Shown here piece by piece: positions 8,822 to 17,696 of a stretch of DNA of 64,000 nt. Position 1 is the stretch's first letter, and each line of letters begins with the position of its first letter. Origin of the DNA: Pseudomonas matsuisoli (GTDB lineage Bacteria; Pseudomonadota; Gammaproteobacteria; Pseudomonadales; Pseudomonadaceae); assembly GCF_014647635.1 (NCBI RefSeq), contig NZ_BMPO01000002.1, positions 496,001-560,000 of the forward strand, given 5' to 3'. Made by a program: the position numbers and the translations under genes. Below the pieces are notes generated by a model. That model was given only the letters and a program-made list of their open reading frames with translations, had not been told where the DNA came from and ran no database searches.

Positions 8822-9639
8822 GGTTTACGCCCTCCGGCGATCAGCATCAGCGACAAAATGATCAGGAAGATCACCAGAATGGGTGCAGCAATCACGAACG
8901 GCTGCTCGGAGAAGTACGGCAACAGTTCCGTGATCATCAGCCCGAGCTCTGCAGTAGGTGGCTTCACACCCACGCTGACGAAACTCAGCGCGGCGATGGC
9001 CATGATGGCTGACGCCGCGCCGAATGCCGCGATGGTAAGTAAGACGGGCAGCAGTTCCGGTAGGAGGTGGCGCCGGATGACATACAGCGGACCGAACCCG
9101 AGCAAGCGGGTCGCCGCGACGGCGGGTGACGCCAGCACGGTGCGCGATAGCGCGCGTGTCATGCGGAAATATTCGATCCAGAGGACCAACGCCACCGCGC
9201 CATAGAGCGCGAGGAACGAGCCTGGGAAAACCGCAACGATCAGCAGGACCAGCAGTAGCCCGGGGAGTGCAAGAAACATCTCGGTCAGCAGGCCCAGCAG
9301 CTTATCGACGACGCCCCCCTTCCATGCCGCCAGGATACCCAGCAGCACGCCCGGTATCGCTGCCGTGACCACGCTGACGAGCGCCAGTCCCAACGAAAGC
9401 CGGACCGCCGATGCCAGCCGCGCAAGCATGTCGCGGCCCAGGTGATCCGTTCCCAGCGGATGCGCATCGCTAGGGCTGGACAAGATGGCCGAATAATCTT
9501 GCTTGGCAATGTCTAGCGGCCAGAACATCGGTACCAGTACGGCAAACAGCACTAACAACACAAAAACGCCCAGCCCGAATAATCGCGCCATGGATTTAGG
9601 CGGCGACGTCGCGTCCGCGACCGTCATATCGAAACTCAT
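8818..9639 (-). CDS. ABC importer permease, DppC-type
   Basis: A 273-residue inner-membrane permease of the BPD_transp_1 family. It has an N-terminal anchor helix followed by the typical five-helix core with the loop EYFRMTRALSRTVLASPAV, which contacts the ATPase. The ATG at 9639 is preceded by GGAGGG at 6-base spacing; a longer upstream reading (to 9795) has no such signal and lies inside the neighbouring permease. The gene overlaps both neighbours by four bases, so all four genes are coupled. It pairs with the DppB-type permease to form the translocation channel. Confidence 0.88.
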   Translation of the reverse strand: MSFDMTVADATSPPKSMARLFGLGVFVLLVLFAVLVPMFWPLDIAKQDYSAILSSPSDAHPLGTDHLGRDMLARLASAVRLSLGLALVSVVTAAIPGVLLGILAAWKGGVVDKLLGLLTEMFLALPGLLLVLLIVAVFPGSFLALYGAVALVLWIEYFRMTRALSRTVLASPAVAATRLLGFGPLYVIRRHLLPELLPVLLTIAAFGAASAIMAIAALSFVSVGVKPPTAELGLMITELLPYFSEQPFVIAAPILVIFLIILSLMLIAGGRKP

Positions 9640-10571
9640 GCATCCCTCCGGCGTGGATCGATCAGGTGATTCGCCAGGTCGACGAAGGTATTGAGCAGCA
9701 CGAACAGCAACCCCATCGCCAGCGCAGTGCCCTGCACCATCGGTACATCGCGATGGAACACCGCGTGCACGAGCCCATGACCGATGCCCGGCCACGCAAA
9801 CAAGGTCTCCACCACGACGACGCCTTCGATCAGATACACCAATTGGACGCCGAGGTAAGTGACCACCGGCACCCCGATGTTGCGAAGCCCGTGACGAACG
9901 AACACGCTGAAACCACTCAGCCCTTTGAGCCGGCCGAAGGCGTAGAAGGCGGAGGAAGCCACCCCGACCGTCGCATCGCGTGCGACCCGAGACGACACCG
10001 CAGAAAGACCCAGGGCCAGCGTCAGCGTGGGCAATATCGAATGCGCGAATGTCCCGTATCCCGCAGACGGCAGAAGGCGCCAGGTCACGGCGAACACCAG
10101 AACCAGCAAGACACCCAGGACAAAATGCGGAATCGCGCGAATGGCGGTACTGACCAGCAGAAGCCCGCGATCCAGCAGCCCGCCCGGACGTAGCCCAGCC
10201 ATGATGCCCAGCGCGGGACCTATGATGAACGACAGCAGCACTGCGCCGACCGCGAGACGAATCGATCCGCCCAACTCATGGGCGACCACCGCCAGCACGG
10301 GCTCGCCCGAGACCAGTGAATGCCCAAGATCGAGGGTCAATAAATCCCCGATCCAGGCGGCGAAGCGGCTCAACACGGGACCATCGAGGTTCAGCTCGGC
10401 GCGAACAGCATCTGCGGCAGCGCTGTTCACCATGTCATAGCCGTAGCGTCCTGCGGCAATGCGGTAAGCCGCATCACCGGGAAGCAGACTCATCAGCAGG
10501 AAGGTCAAGGCACCGACGAGTACTGCGACCATCACCGCTTGCATGAGCCGAAATGTCAGCAGTCGCGTCAT
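9636..10571 (-). CDS. ABC importer permease, DppB-type
   Basis: A 311-residue inner-membrane permease of the peptide/nickel/opine family: N-terminal helix (MTRLLTFRLMQAVMVAV), a ~70-residue periplasmic segment, then five further helices. The ATG at 10571 overlaps the TGA of the solute-binding protein (ATGA), which is why it is preferred over an in-frame start 9 bases upstream. It forms the channel together with the next gene product. Substrate class cannot be told from the permease. Confidence 0.87.
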   Translation of the reverse strand: MTRLLTFRLMQAVMVAVLVGALTFLLMSLLPGDAAYRIAAGRYGYDMVNSAAADAVRAELNLDGPVLSRFAAWIGDLLTLDLGHSLVSGEPVLAVVAHELGGSIRLAVGAVLLSFIIGPALGIMAGLRPGGLLDRGLLLVSTAIRAIPHFVLGVLLVLVFAVTWRLLPSAGYGTFAHSILPTLTLALGLSAVSSRVARDATVGVASSAFYAFGRLKGLSGFSVFVRHGLRNIGVPVVTYLGVQLVYLIEGVVVVETLFAWPGIGHGLVHAVFHRDVPMVQGTALAMGLLFVLLNTFVDLANHLIDPRRRDA

Positions 10572-12106
10572 TCCGCCCACCGCATGTGGGTCAGGCCGAA
10601 GCTACGTTCGAATGGGTCGATGGCCGCGCCCTCCACCTTCTTGGAGACGGCGATGGACTGGCGGTACCAAGCGATCGGAATCAGCGGCAGGTCATGCTGG
10701 ATCAATCCCACGATCTTATTGCGCAACTGTTGCTGTTCCGCAGGGTCATCACTCTCGAGCAACGCGCTCATGGTCTTTTCGTAATTCGGATTGTTCCAGC
10801 CCAACGGCCCCCATTCCGTACCGCCGCGGGTAAAGTCACCCAGCAGTGTCACCAGTGGATCGGGTACCAGCGCGTAATTGCGTGAGTAAAGAGCAAGCTG
10901 CAACGTGCCGTCGGTATGGGCGGCGGGCACCGCGCTGGAACTGGTGACCGACACTTCGACGTCTACGCCGATTTCGCCAAGCTGGGCTTGGACTGCCGTC
11001 GCAATCAGGGGCAGTTCAGGCCGATCCGCGTAGGTCAGCAACTGCAAATGCAAGCGTTGACCATTCTTCTCGAGCACACCATCGGCGCCGGGTGTCCACC
11101 CCTCCTTCGTCAAAAGCGCTTTCGCTGCTGCGGGATCGAACGTCAACGGCGCCAGCGCCGGGTCGTGCCAGGCAGGCACGTTGTCGGCGAACATTTGTTT
11201 TGCATCGGTACCCGGCGTTCGCAATACCGCCGCGGCAATACCTTCGCGCTGGATCCCAAGGCTGAGTGCCTGGCGTACCGCAACCGACGCCGTTGCGCCC
11301 TCGCCGGCGTTGGCCTTTAGGATCACGACCCGCGGAACTGGCCCCATGAGTACCTGTACGTCATCCGAACGCTTGAGGCGCGAAATGCTGGGCGCGTCTA
11401 GCTGGAAGACCATGTCCGCGCCTTGACTTTCGGCCATCAGGGTACGGGTCTCACCACGGCCTGCAGCCAGGTAAGTGGTTTTGGTAATGGTCGGCTTGGT
11501 GCCCCAATAGGCCTCGAACCGCTCGGCCGACAGACGTTGCGGCAGCTCGATGCCAGTCAGTTTGAACGGGCCCGTACCGATGATCTTCTGTACGCGGCCT
11601 TCCGCGTCATAGGACGCTGGCGCAAGGATATTGGTCGACGAGTGAGCGAGCACCGAACTCAGAGGCTTGAACGGCGCGTTCAGGGAAATGATTACTTCGT
11701 TGCCTTGGGCCTCGATGGTGGCGATGTCGGCATTCTTGAGCATGCCCGGCTGAGCCAGCGCTGCGTTCAATGATTTCTCCACCGCCTTCGCCGTCAAGTC
11801 GCTGCCATCGTGGAATTTAACGCCGGGACGGATGCTGAACGTCCAACGTTTGCCATCGGGAGAGACGACCCACTTCTCTGCGAGACCTGGCGCCGGAAGG
11901 CCCTTTTCATCGGCATCGAGCAGCGTCTCGGTGATTTGCATCCGTTGGAATACAAAACCAGAGATGGAAGGATCGAGGCCCCCTATTTCGAACGGAGCAA
12001 CAACGTCGAATACGTCGTCTTCGGCGATAGCAAAGCTGGGGTTGATAGCGAATAGCGCGGTCAGCGCCACCGCGGCCAGATGTTGGCGAGGGGCCTTTAG
12101 AAACAT
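10568..12106 (-). CDS. family 5 extracellular solute-binding protein, Zur-box linked
   Basis: A 512-residue periplasmic binding protein of the SBP_bac_5 (DppA/NikA/OppA) family. The ATG at 12106 follows AGGA at about 6 bases and opens a clear signal peptide (MFLKAPRQHLAAVALTALF, cleavage after AIA). Family hallmarks are GLAEKW, FSIRPGVKFHDG and GTGPFKL. It delivers substrate to the two permeases and dual ATPase encoded downstream. A Zur operator lies about 100 bases upstream, so expression is probably induced by zinc starvation. The likely cargo is a zinc-chelate, opine-like metallophore or peptide, by analogy with staphylococcal CntA, but no metallophore synthesis gene is in this window, and ordinary peptide uptake remains possible. 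Confidence 0.87.
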   Translation of the reverse strand: MFLKAPRQHLAAVALTALFAINPSFAIAEDDVFDVVAPFEIGGLDPSISGFVFQRMQITETLLDADEKGLPAPGLAEKWVVSPDGKRWTFSIRPGVKFHDGSDLTAKAVEKSLNAALAQPGMLKNADIATIEAQGNEVIISLNAPFKPLSSVLAHSSTNILAPASYDAEGRVQKIIGTGPFKLTGIELPQRLSAERFEAYWGTKPTITKTTYLAAGRGETRTLMAESQGADMVFQLDAPSISRLKRSDDVQVLMGPVPRVVILKANAGEGATASVAVRQALSLGIQREGIAAAVLRTPGTDAKQMFADNVPAWHDPALAPLTFDPAAAKALLTKEGWTPGADGVLEKNGQRLHLQLLTYADRPELPLIATAVQAQLGEIGVDVEVSVTSSSAVPAAHTDGTLQLALYSRNYALVPDPLVTLLGDFTRGGTEWGPLGWNNPNYEKTMSALLESDDPAEQQQLRNKIVGLIQHDLPLIPIAWYRQSIAVSKKVEGAAIDPFERSFGLTHMRWAE

Positions 12107-12205
12107 GACATTCCTAGTTATCAAAGTTGATCTGAGATGGGTTTCAGCGGAGCCGTCGAGCAACGCGCTGCATCGCCGACAGGACAGAAGCCGGACATAA
12201 TAGGT

Positions 12206-12222
12206 ATGTTACGAAATAACAT
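12206..12222. promoter_or_regulatory. Zur operator for the ABC importer operon
   Basis: ATGTTAC-GAA-ATAACAT is a near-perfect 7-3-7 palindrome matching the core of the gammaproteobacterial Zur consensus (TGTTATANTATAACA). It lies about 100 bases upstream of the solute-binding protein start on the minus strand. Repressor binding is inferred from its match to four sister sites in this window. Confidence 0.8.
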
Positions 12223-12361
12223 CCAGACAGCACGTCGATAATCATTCCTATTTCATCGTTTCTTGTCTCAATAAAACAAAACGGCCCAGGATCTCCGCGC
12301 CCGCTATTGATCGGCATAGGTCAGAACGATGGATTGAGAGAAACAGCTTGACCGCCATCAA

Positions 12362-12378
12362 ATGTTACAACATAACAT
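12362..12378. promoter_or_regulatory. Zur operator for dksA2
   Basis: ATGTTAC-AAC-ATAACAT, the same 7-3-7 palindrome, ends 73 bases before the dksA2 start. It contains an ATG in frame with dksA2, but initiation there would put the operator inside the coding region, so it is read as control DNA. Confidence 0.82.
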
Positions 12379-12451
12379 GTTGAATTTCGGGGCTGATATA
12401 CGCTCAAACGCTGCCTTAGCCACGCCACCCTCTTCAATAGGAAGCGCTTTC

Positions 12452-12856
12452 ATGACGGAACAAGAACTGCTCCAGCAACCCGCCGACGCATACATGAATG
12501 ACACGCAGCTCGCGTTTTTCAGGGACCTACTGAACGCTCAGCGTCAGGAGTTGCAAGACCGTATTGCTGGCGAGTTCGAAGGACTTCGAGAACGAGAGCC
12601 TAGCAGCGATCCTGCCGACATTGGCAGCGCCGAAGAACAGCATCAATGGCAGCTTCGCTTGCTTGAACGCGAGAAGAAACTCTTGGACAAAATTGACGAG
12701 GCGCTACAGCGTATCGCCCGAAACGACTATGGCTGGTGCGAAGAGACTGGTGAGCCCATAGGCCTAAAACGCCTGCTTCTACGTCCAACGACGACACTGT
12801 CCATTGAGGCGAAAGAGCTCCAAGAGCAGAAAGAAAAACATCTGCGAAACAGCTAA
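12452..12856 (+). CDS. dksA2: DksA2, zinc-independent RNA polymerase-binding regulator
   Basis: A 134-residue DksA/TraR-family protein that binds the RNA polymerase secondary channel with ppGpp. The long coiled coil (about residues 15-90) is followed by the globular zinc-finger region. Of the four cysteines of ordinary DksA only Cys96 remains; the others are Thr99, Ser117 and Ala120. That is the signature of P. aeruginosa DksA2, which replaces DksA when zinc is short (established). The ATG at 12452 has AGGAAG about 10 bases upstream. A Zur box precedes it and zur itself follows, completing the regulatory logic. Confidence 0.95.
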   Translation: MTEQELLQQPADAYMNDTQLAFFRDLLNAQRQELQDRIAGEFEGLREREPSSDPADIGSAEEQHQWQLRLLEREKKLLDKIDEALQRIARNDYGWCEETGEPIGLKRLLLRPTTTLSIEAKELQEQKEKHLRNS

Positions 12857-12993
12857 TCAGCTGGCCTTATCCCTACCGCAGGCGGCGTGCCTATTGATTT
12901 CCGCCGCTCGCACACCCTCATGCGAACCCCTTGAAAGCGCTCCTCCTAGCTTCACATCGCGACGTCACGTAAGTCCGGCATACACCTCTCAAT

Positions 12994-13010
12994 ATGTTAT
13001 GTTATAACTA
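12994..13010. promoter_or_regulatory. Zur operator for the zur-cobW operon
   Basis: ATGTTAT-GTT-ATAACTA matches the same palindrome with two mismatches in the right arm. It ends 33 bases before the zur start, a position suited to autorepression. Confidence 0.75.
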
Positions 13011-13043
13011 CTGAACACATTGATTTGGTAGTGACACCAATCC

Positions 13044-13472
13044 ATGGCCAAAGCACGGCAAAAGGCGACACGCCTTACCGCCAATCAGCAACACGTTATG
13101 ACTGCTCTGGAAGCGGCCAAGGTACCGCTTGGTGCCTATGCGCTGCTGGAAAACCTTCGAGGAACCGGTATCAACGCGCCGATGCAGGTCTACCGTGCCC
13201 TGCGCGTGCTTACCAGCTACGGCCTGGCGCATCGAATTGAAACGTTGGACGCCTATGTCGCCTCCCAGTCGCCGCAAGGCCATGCGAGTTTCACTGCATT
13301 TGCCATCTGTGATTGTTGCGGACAGGTAGAAGCGTTCACGGATCAAGCGTTGACCCACAGCCTGCGCGACTGGATGGCACGTACCCATTTCGCCGCAGGC
13401 GAATCCACGATCGAAGTACACGGCAATTGCGCAAGTTGCGCCAACGAATCGCCAAATAGAAGCGATCGATAA
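13044..13472 (+). CDS. zur: Zur, zinc uptake regulator (Fur family)
   Basis: A 142-residue Fur-family repressor: an N-terminal winged helix (PMQVYRALRVL recognition region) and a C-terminal dimerisation domain. The structural zinc site is visible as Cys89-x2-Cys92 and Cys129-x2-Cys132. Residues around His80 and the later His-rich stretch would supply the sensing site. In zinc-replete cells Zur blocks promoters carrying the ATGTTAY-N3-RTAACAT palindrome, five of which occur here. The gene has its own operator and is followed 30 bases later by cobW in the same direction, an arrangement known from other pseudomonads. Zur rather than Fur is supported by operators and neighbours. Confidence 0.93.
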   Translation: MAKARQKATRLTANQQHVMTALEAAKVPLGAYALLENLRGTGINAPMQVYRALRVLTSYGLAHRIETLDAYVASQSPQGHASFTAFAICDCCGQVEAFTDQALTHSLRDWMARTHFAAGESTIEVHGNCASCANESPNRSDR

Positions 13473-13502
13473 CCGCAAGACTACTAACCGAGATAGATCC
13501 TG

Positions 13503-14720
13503 ATGAGCCAGACAACCGTATCGTCGCCCGAATCGGGCCGGCTTCCTGTTACCGTCCTGTCCGGATTTCTGGGCGCGGGCAAGACCACCCTCCTCAACCA
13601 CATCCTCAACAATCGAGAAGGCCGCAGAGTTGCCGTTATCGTCAACGATATGAGTGAGGTCAACATTGATGCCTCCCTGGTGCGCGACGGGGGTGCCGAA
13701 CTCTCCCGCACAGAGGAAACGCTGGTCGAAATGAGCAACGGCTGCATCTGCTGCACGCTGCGCGAAGACCTTTTGGTCGAAGTGGATCGCCTCGCCAAAG
13801 CCGGACGCTTCGACCAGTTAGTCATCGAATCCACCGGAATCTCCGAGCCGATGCCAGTCGCCGAAACGTTCACCTTCGAGGACGAAGACGGACGAAGCCT
13901 AAGCAGCGTCGCGAAGCTCGACACCATGGTCACTGTGATTGACGCGTTCAACTTCTTGCGTGACTACAGCTCCCAGGACGATATCGCCGAACGTGGCGAA
14001 TCGTTGGGCGAAGAAGACACCCGTACCGTTGTCGACCTGTTGATCGACCAAATCGAGTTTTGCGATGTGCTCGTCGTGAACAAGATCGATCTCATTTCCG
14101 CGGCCGAGCGTGATCAACTCATCGCGATACTCAAGAGCCTCAACCCCCGTGCCCGCATCGAAATCTCCGAGTTCGGCAAGGTACCGCTGGACCGGTTGCT
14201 GTCCACTGGCCTATTCGATTTCGAACAGGCGTCCAACGCACCGGGCTGGCTGCAGGAACTGCGCGGTACCCATACGCCGGAAACGGAGGAATACGGCATC
14301 CATAGCTTCGTCTATCGCGCCCGTCGCCCTTTCCACCCGCAGCGGTTCTTCGATCTCGTGCAGCAAGAATGGCCCGGCGTTGTACGTTCAAAAGGCTTCT
14401 TCTGGATGGCCTGCCATCCAACCATGGCTGGCAGCTGGTCCCAGGCCGGGGCCGTGGCTCGGCACGGGCCAGCCGGCTATTGGTGGGCGGCGATGCCTGA
14501 AGAGCAATGGCCCGAAGACGCAGAAACGGTGGCGCTGATACGCGAACAATGGGACGCGGATGTGGGCGACGCCCGCCAGGAGTTAGTGCTTATCGGCATG
14601 AACATGGATGAAGGCCAGCTGCGCGAATGGCTGGACGGATGCCTATTGACTGACACCGAAATGGCGCAAGGGCCAAGCGTCTGGAAAACCTGGAACAATC
14701 CCTTTTCCGACTGGCCTTGA
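13503..14720 (+). CDS. COG0523 G3E GTPase, zinc metallochaperone (ZigA/CobW-like)
   Basis: A 405-residue GTPase of the CobW/ZigA/YeiR family, thought to use GTP hydrolysis to insert zinc into client proteins during zinc limitation. Seen are Walker A GFLGAGKT (21-28), the metal-binding CICC motif (81-84), the Walker B region ESTGISEP, and the specificity motif NKID near residue 185. The C-terminal CobW_C domain is complete. The spacer to zur is 30 bases, so the two form an operon under the Zur box at 12994. In P. aeruginosa the equivalent gene sits beside dksA2 (established). Confidence 0.92.
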   Translation: MSQTTVSSPESGRLPVTVLSGFLGAGKTTLLNHILNNREGRRVAVIVNDMSEVNIDASLVRDGGAELSRTEETLVEMSNGCICCTLREDLLVEVDRLAKAGRFDQLVIESTGISEPMPVAETFTFEDEDGRSLSSVAKLDTMVTVIDAFNFLRDYSSQDDIAERGESLGEEDTRTVVDLLIDQIEFCDVLVVNKIDLISAAERDQLIAILKSLNPRARIEISEFGKVPLDRLLSTGLFDFEQASNAPGWLQELRGTHTPETEEYGIHSFVYRARRPFHPQRFFDLVQQEWPGVVRSKGFFWMACHPTMAGSWSQAGAVARHGPAGYWWAAMPEEQWPEDAETVALIREQWDADVGDARQELVLIGMNMDEGQLREWLDGCLLTDTEMAQGPSVWKTWNNPFSDWP

Positions 14721-14769
14721 GCCCCCACGAGCGCATGCGCTGGAAGCCGCCCTGAAGGGCGGCCTCCAG

Positions 14770-15531
14770 TTGGGCTACATAGATCGCCTCTATGCACTCA
14801 ATGCCGGATTTGCCGTGGCGCCGGACCGATCGATCTACAGCCCGGGGCGGTGGCAGAACCAGCAAATCATCCTGCCCTACAATGCCTAGCTCATGCACCG
14901 CGCGGGGGAATGGATACTTTGGGATACCGGTATCGATGATGAGGTTGCCAAAGCAGCCGGCGGCAAGATCATTGCTCACGAACTCCGCGGCATCGTCGTA
15001 CGAACCCTCGTCGAGCAGTTGTCGGACGTTGGGATCAAGGCTTCGGACGTAAGGCGGATCATCTTGTCACATGGGCACTTCGATCATGTCGGCAATGCAC
15101 GGCTGCTCACACATGCCAAATGGCACATTCAGCAGCGCGAGCATGACGCCATGTTCGGCGAGGACTACGCGCAATACGGCTATACCCCGCCGCTCTATGA
15201 GGCCTTGAAGCACGCGGATGTTCAGTTCATGGACGGCGATCTCGATCTGTTCGGCGATGGCGCTGTCCGTGTCATCGACACGCAAGGCCATACCCCCGGT
15301 CATTGCTCGTTGCTGGTAAAGCTTCAACGTACCGGCCCAGTTTTGCTTTCAGCGGATGTAGCGCACTACCACTACAACCTTAAGCGCCGCAACGTACCCA
15401 GCATGAACAGCGATCCCGAGGCGTCTCGTCGCTCCATGGATCGGATCGTTACGGAAAACGCCACGCTTTGGTTGAACCACGACGCAGCGCAGACCGCATC
15501 CCTCAAGCACGCGCCCGCATTCTACGACTGA
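14770..15531 (+). pseudogene. metallo-beta-lactamase-fold hydrolase with in-frame amber stop
   Basis: Resembles AttM/AhlD-type lactonase-like metallo-hydrolases. The catalytic core is intact: HGHFDH (metal motif), GHTPGH and SADVAH. The frame also reads upstream of the first usable ATG (14893): residues such as YALNAGFAVAPDRSIYSPGRW and the WDTGIDD strand run through continuously, but a TAG at 14887-14889 interrupts them (probably once TAC, Tyr). The upstream start is uncertain; TTG 14770 is a candidate. Translation could restart at ATG 14893 to give 212 residues lacking the first two beta strands, so activity is doubtful. It follows cobW directly and may be co-transcribed. A sequencing error at one base is the main alternative. 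Confidence 0.7.
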
Positions 15532-15742
15532 CACCAACGCGCGCGCGTTTCCGTAGCGAATGGGCGTTGCCTGCTGTGTCACCGCCCACCCGCTAGGTCC
15601 CATACGTGCGAGGCGCAACGTCTTCGACAACCGCACCGGTAATGTGCACAGCGATCACCGTTGGTGCATTGCTATACAGAAGACAGTTAGCTAATCCACC
15701 AACTTTGCTTTCAAACCATCGAAAATACTGGGCTAGAGCCAG

Positions 15743-15759
15743 CTGGCATCGGAATTGCT
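15743..15759 (+). promoter_or_regulatory. sigma-54-like promoter for urea assimilation operon
   Basis: CTGGCATCGGAATTGCT places GG and GC exactly ten bases apart, as in the RpoN -24/-12 consensus (YTGGCACG-N4-TTGCW). It lies 40 bases before the allophanate hydrolase start. Nitrogen-regulated (NtrC) control would suit urea assimilation. A GGTGCA half-site at about 15663 could be part of an NtrC site, but no full palindrome is clear. Confidence 0.55.
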
Positions 15760-15798
15760 CAAGCGAATTCAACTTGGATACAAGATTGGATTCCACAT

Positions 15799-17607
15799 AT
15801 GTCTCTATCGACTGCTGGTCTTACTCTTCCCGAATGGCAAGCACTCTATGACGGCGGTCTTACTCCGGTAGACGTGTTGATCCCACTCCTTGCCGAAGAG
15901 TGCCAACAGGTGGATTCCGCATGGATTGCGCTTGCGAGTACCGAGCAACTACAGCAGCAGTTGGCGGACTTACAACGGCGTCTGGACGCAGTGAGCGGCG
16001 ACAAAACAACCCTTCCGCTTTACGGCATCCCATTCGCCCTCAAGGACAATATCGATGCTGCGGGTTGGCCCACGACCGCGGCCTGTCCGGCATTTGCCTA
16101 TACGCCGGAGGCCGATGCGACGGTCGTTGCCCGCTTGCGTGAAGCGGGTGCGATCCTCATCGGTAAGACCAATCTGGACCAGTTCGCCACAGGCCTCGTC
16201 GGCACACGGTCGCCCCATGGCGCGGTCGTCAACAGCTTCAACGCTGACTATGTCAGCGGCGGCTCCAGCTCCGGTTCCGCGAGTGTGGTCGCGCGCGGGC
16301 TGGTTGCCTTCTCGCTGGGTACGGATACCGCCGGCTCCGGACGTGTTCCGGCGGGCTTCAACAACATCGTCGGCCTGAAGCCGACCAAAGGCTGGGTCCC
16401 CAATACCGGTCTCGTACCCGCCTGCCGCACGGTGGACTGCATTTCCGTGTTCGCCTTGACCGTTGCGGATGCCTCCCAGGTCGCACAAATCATCGGGGGG
16501 TACGATGCCGCCGATCCCTACAGCCGGAAGAACCCGAACAGCGCAAAGGTCGGCATGCCGGTGAAGCCGCGGCTGGCCGTACCGGCCGAAACCGAGTTCT
16601 TTGGCGATACGCAAAACCAGGCCGTTTACGAGGCCGCGCTAGGCAAACTACGTGAGTTGGGCGCCGAGATTGAAACCATCGACTTCATGCCGTTCCGGAA
16701 ACTGGCAGAACAGCTGTACTACGGCCCGTGGGTGGCTGAACGAACGGTCGCGGTGGAAGGTGTGAACGCCGAACACATCGACCCCGTGGTACGCGGTATC
16801 GTCGAGAACGGTCTGAAGTACAGCGCCTGCGACGCGTACAAGGCCGAGTACATCCGCGCGGAGCTGTCCCGTCAGATCAATGATGCGCTCGTGGGTTTCG
16901 ACGCCTTGGTGGTTCCGACGTCGCCCACCCTTCGGACCCTCGCTGAAATGGCCGCCGAGCCCGTGCTCTACAACAGCCAGTTCGGCACCTATACCAACTT
17001 CACCAATCTCGCCGACCTTTCTGCCTTGGCGCTGCCCGCCGGATTCCGCGCCGATGGCTTGCCCGCCGGCATCACCTTGATTGCGCCAGCATGGCACGAC
17101 CATGCCCTTGCGGCATTTGGCGAACGTTGGCAACAGGCGTTGGGCTTGCCGCTCGGCGCAACGGGCCGCGCGCTGCCGAAACAGGCTACGGCGAAACAAG
17201 CCCCCGGTAGCGTCCGAGTCGCGGTGGTGGGTGCCCATCTCACCGGCATGCCGCTGAACTTCCAGTTGATGACACGCGATGCGGTGCTCGTCGAACAGAC
17301 CACCACCGCACCGGCCTATCGCCTCTACGCCCTCCCCGGCACCGTACCGCCAAAGCCAGGCCTGGCGAAGGTCGCGGACGACGGCGCGGAAATCATCGTC
17401 GAGCTGTGGGACGTCCCGCAGGCCCGCTTCGGTGAATTCGTGGCCGAGATCCCGCCGCCGCTAGGCATCGGCAACGTGCAATTGGCTGACGGGCGCTGGG
17501 TCAAGGGCTTCATCTGCGAGCCCTACGCGCTCGACGGCGCCCGCGACATCACGACCTTCGGCGGTTGGCGCGCCTTCATCGCCAGCCAGCAAACAGCCAA
17601 GCACTGA
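15799..17607 (+). CDS. atzF: allophanate hydrolase
   Basis: A 602-residue amidase-signature enzyme that splits allophanate into ammonia and CO2, the second half of ATP-dependent urea breakdown. The Ser-cisSer-Lys triad is visible with the family spacing: Lys82 (FALKDNID), Ser156 in the GGSSSGSAS loop and Ser180 (DTAGSGR). The last ~130 residues form the separate C-terminal domain found in AtzF/DUR1 proteins. It precedes urea carboxylase by 89 bases on the same strand, and a sigma-54-like promoter lies upstream. It is a stand-alone protein, not the fused urea amidolyase of yeast. Confidence 0.94.
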   Translation: MSLSTAGLTLPEWQALYDGGLTPVDVLIPLLAEECQQVDSAWIALASTEQLQQQLADLQRRLDAVSGDKTTLPLYGIPFALKDNIDAAGWPTTAACPAFAYTPEADATVVARLREAGAILIGKTNLDQFATGLVGTRSPHGAVVNSFNADYVSGGSSSGSASVVARGLVAFSLGTDTAGSGRVPAGFNNIVGLKPTKGWVPNTGLVPACRTVDCISVFALTVADASQVAQIIGGYDAADPYSRKNPNSAKVGMPVKPRLAVPAETEFFGDTQNQAVYEAALGKLRELGAEIETIDFMPFRKLAEQLYYGPWVAERTVAVEGVNAEHIDPVVRGIVENGLKYSACDAYKAEYIRAELSRQINDALVGFDALVVPTSPTLRTLAEMAAEPVLYNSQFGTYTNFTNLADLSALALPAGFRADGLPAGITLIAPAWHDHALAAFGERWQQALGLPLGATGRALPKQATAKQAPGSVRVAVVGAHLTGMPLNFQLMTRDAVLVEQTTTAPAYRLYALPGTVPPKPGLAKVADDGAEIIVELWDVPQARFGEFVAEIPPPLGIGNVQLADGRWVKGFICEPYALDGARDITTFGGWRAFIASQQTAKH

Positions 17608-17615
17608 AACCGCAG

Positions 17616-17679
17616 GGTGGATGGCCAGGGCCATCCACCACCAGACAGCGGGTGGAAAACGCTTAGCGGTTTTCACCCT
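17616..17679. repeat. GGTGGA-type palindromic repeat
   Basis: Two adjacent hairpins fill the atzF-urea carboxylase gap: an 11-bp perfect stem GGTGGATGGCC with a 2-base loop (17616-17639) and an imperfect GGGTGGAAAACGC/GCGGTTTTCACCC stem (17652-17677). The same family appears at 27246-27335 and, in tandem, at 51593-52055. Confidence 0.6.
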
Positions 17680-17696
17680 ACGAAAAGGGATCGATC

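Larger units (their letters stand above)
12107..12451. other. divergent regulatory region with two Zur boxes
   Basis: This 345-base gap separates the minus-strand ABC importer from plus-strand dksA2. It holds two Zur-like palindromes whose starts are 156 bases apart, each nearer to one of the genes, and an AT-richer stretch (12232-12275). No open frame in it looks like a gene. Confidence 0.7.

Noticed and set aside
9666-10193. A 175-residue plus-strand frame within the permease genes
   Set aside because: Composition (Gln, Arg, His rich) is that of an antisense shadow; both permeases on the minus strand are certain.
15532-15798. Guanidine-I (ykkC) riboswitch before the urea genes
   Set aside because: The conserved riboswitch blocks could not be found; only a sigma-54-like promoter was convincing.
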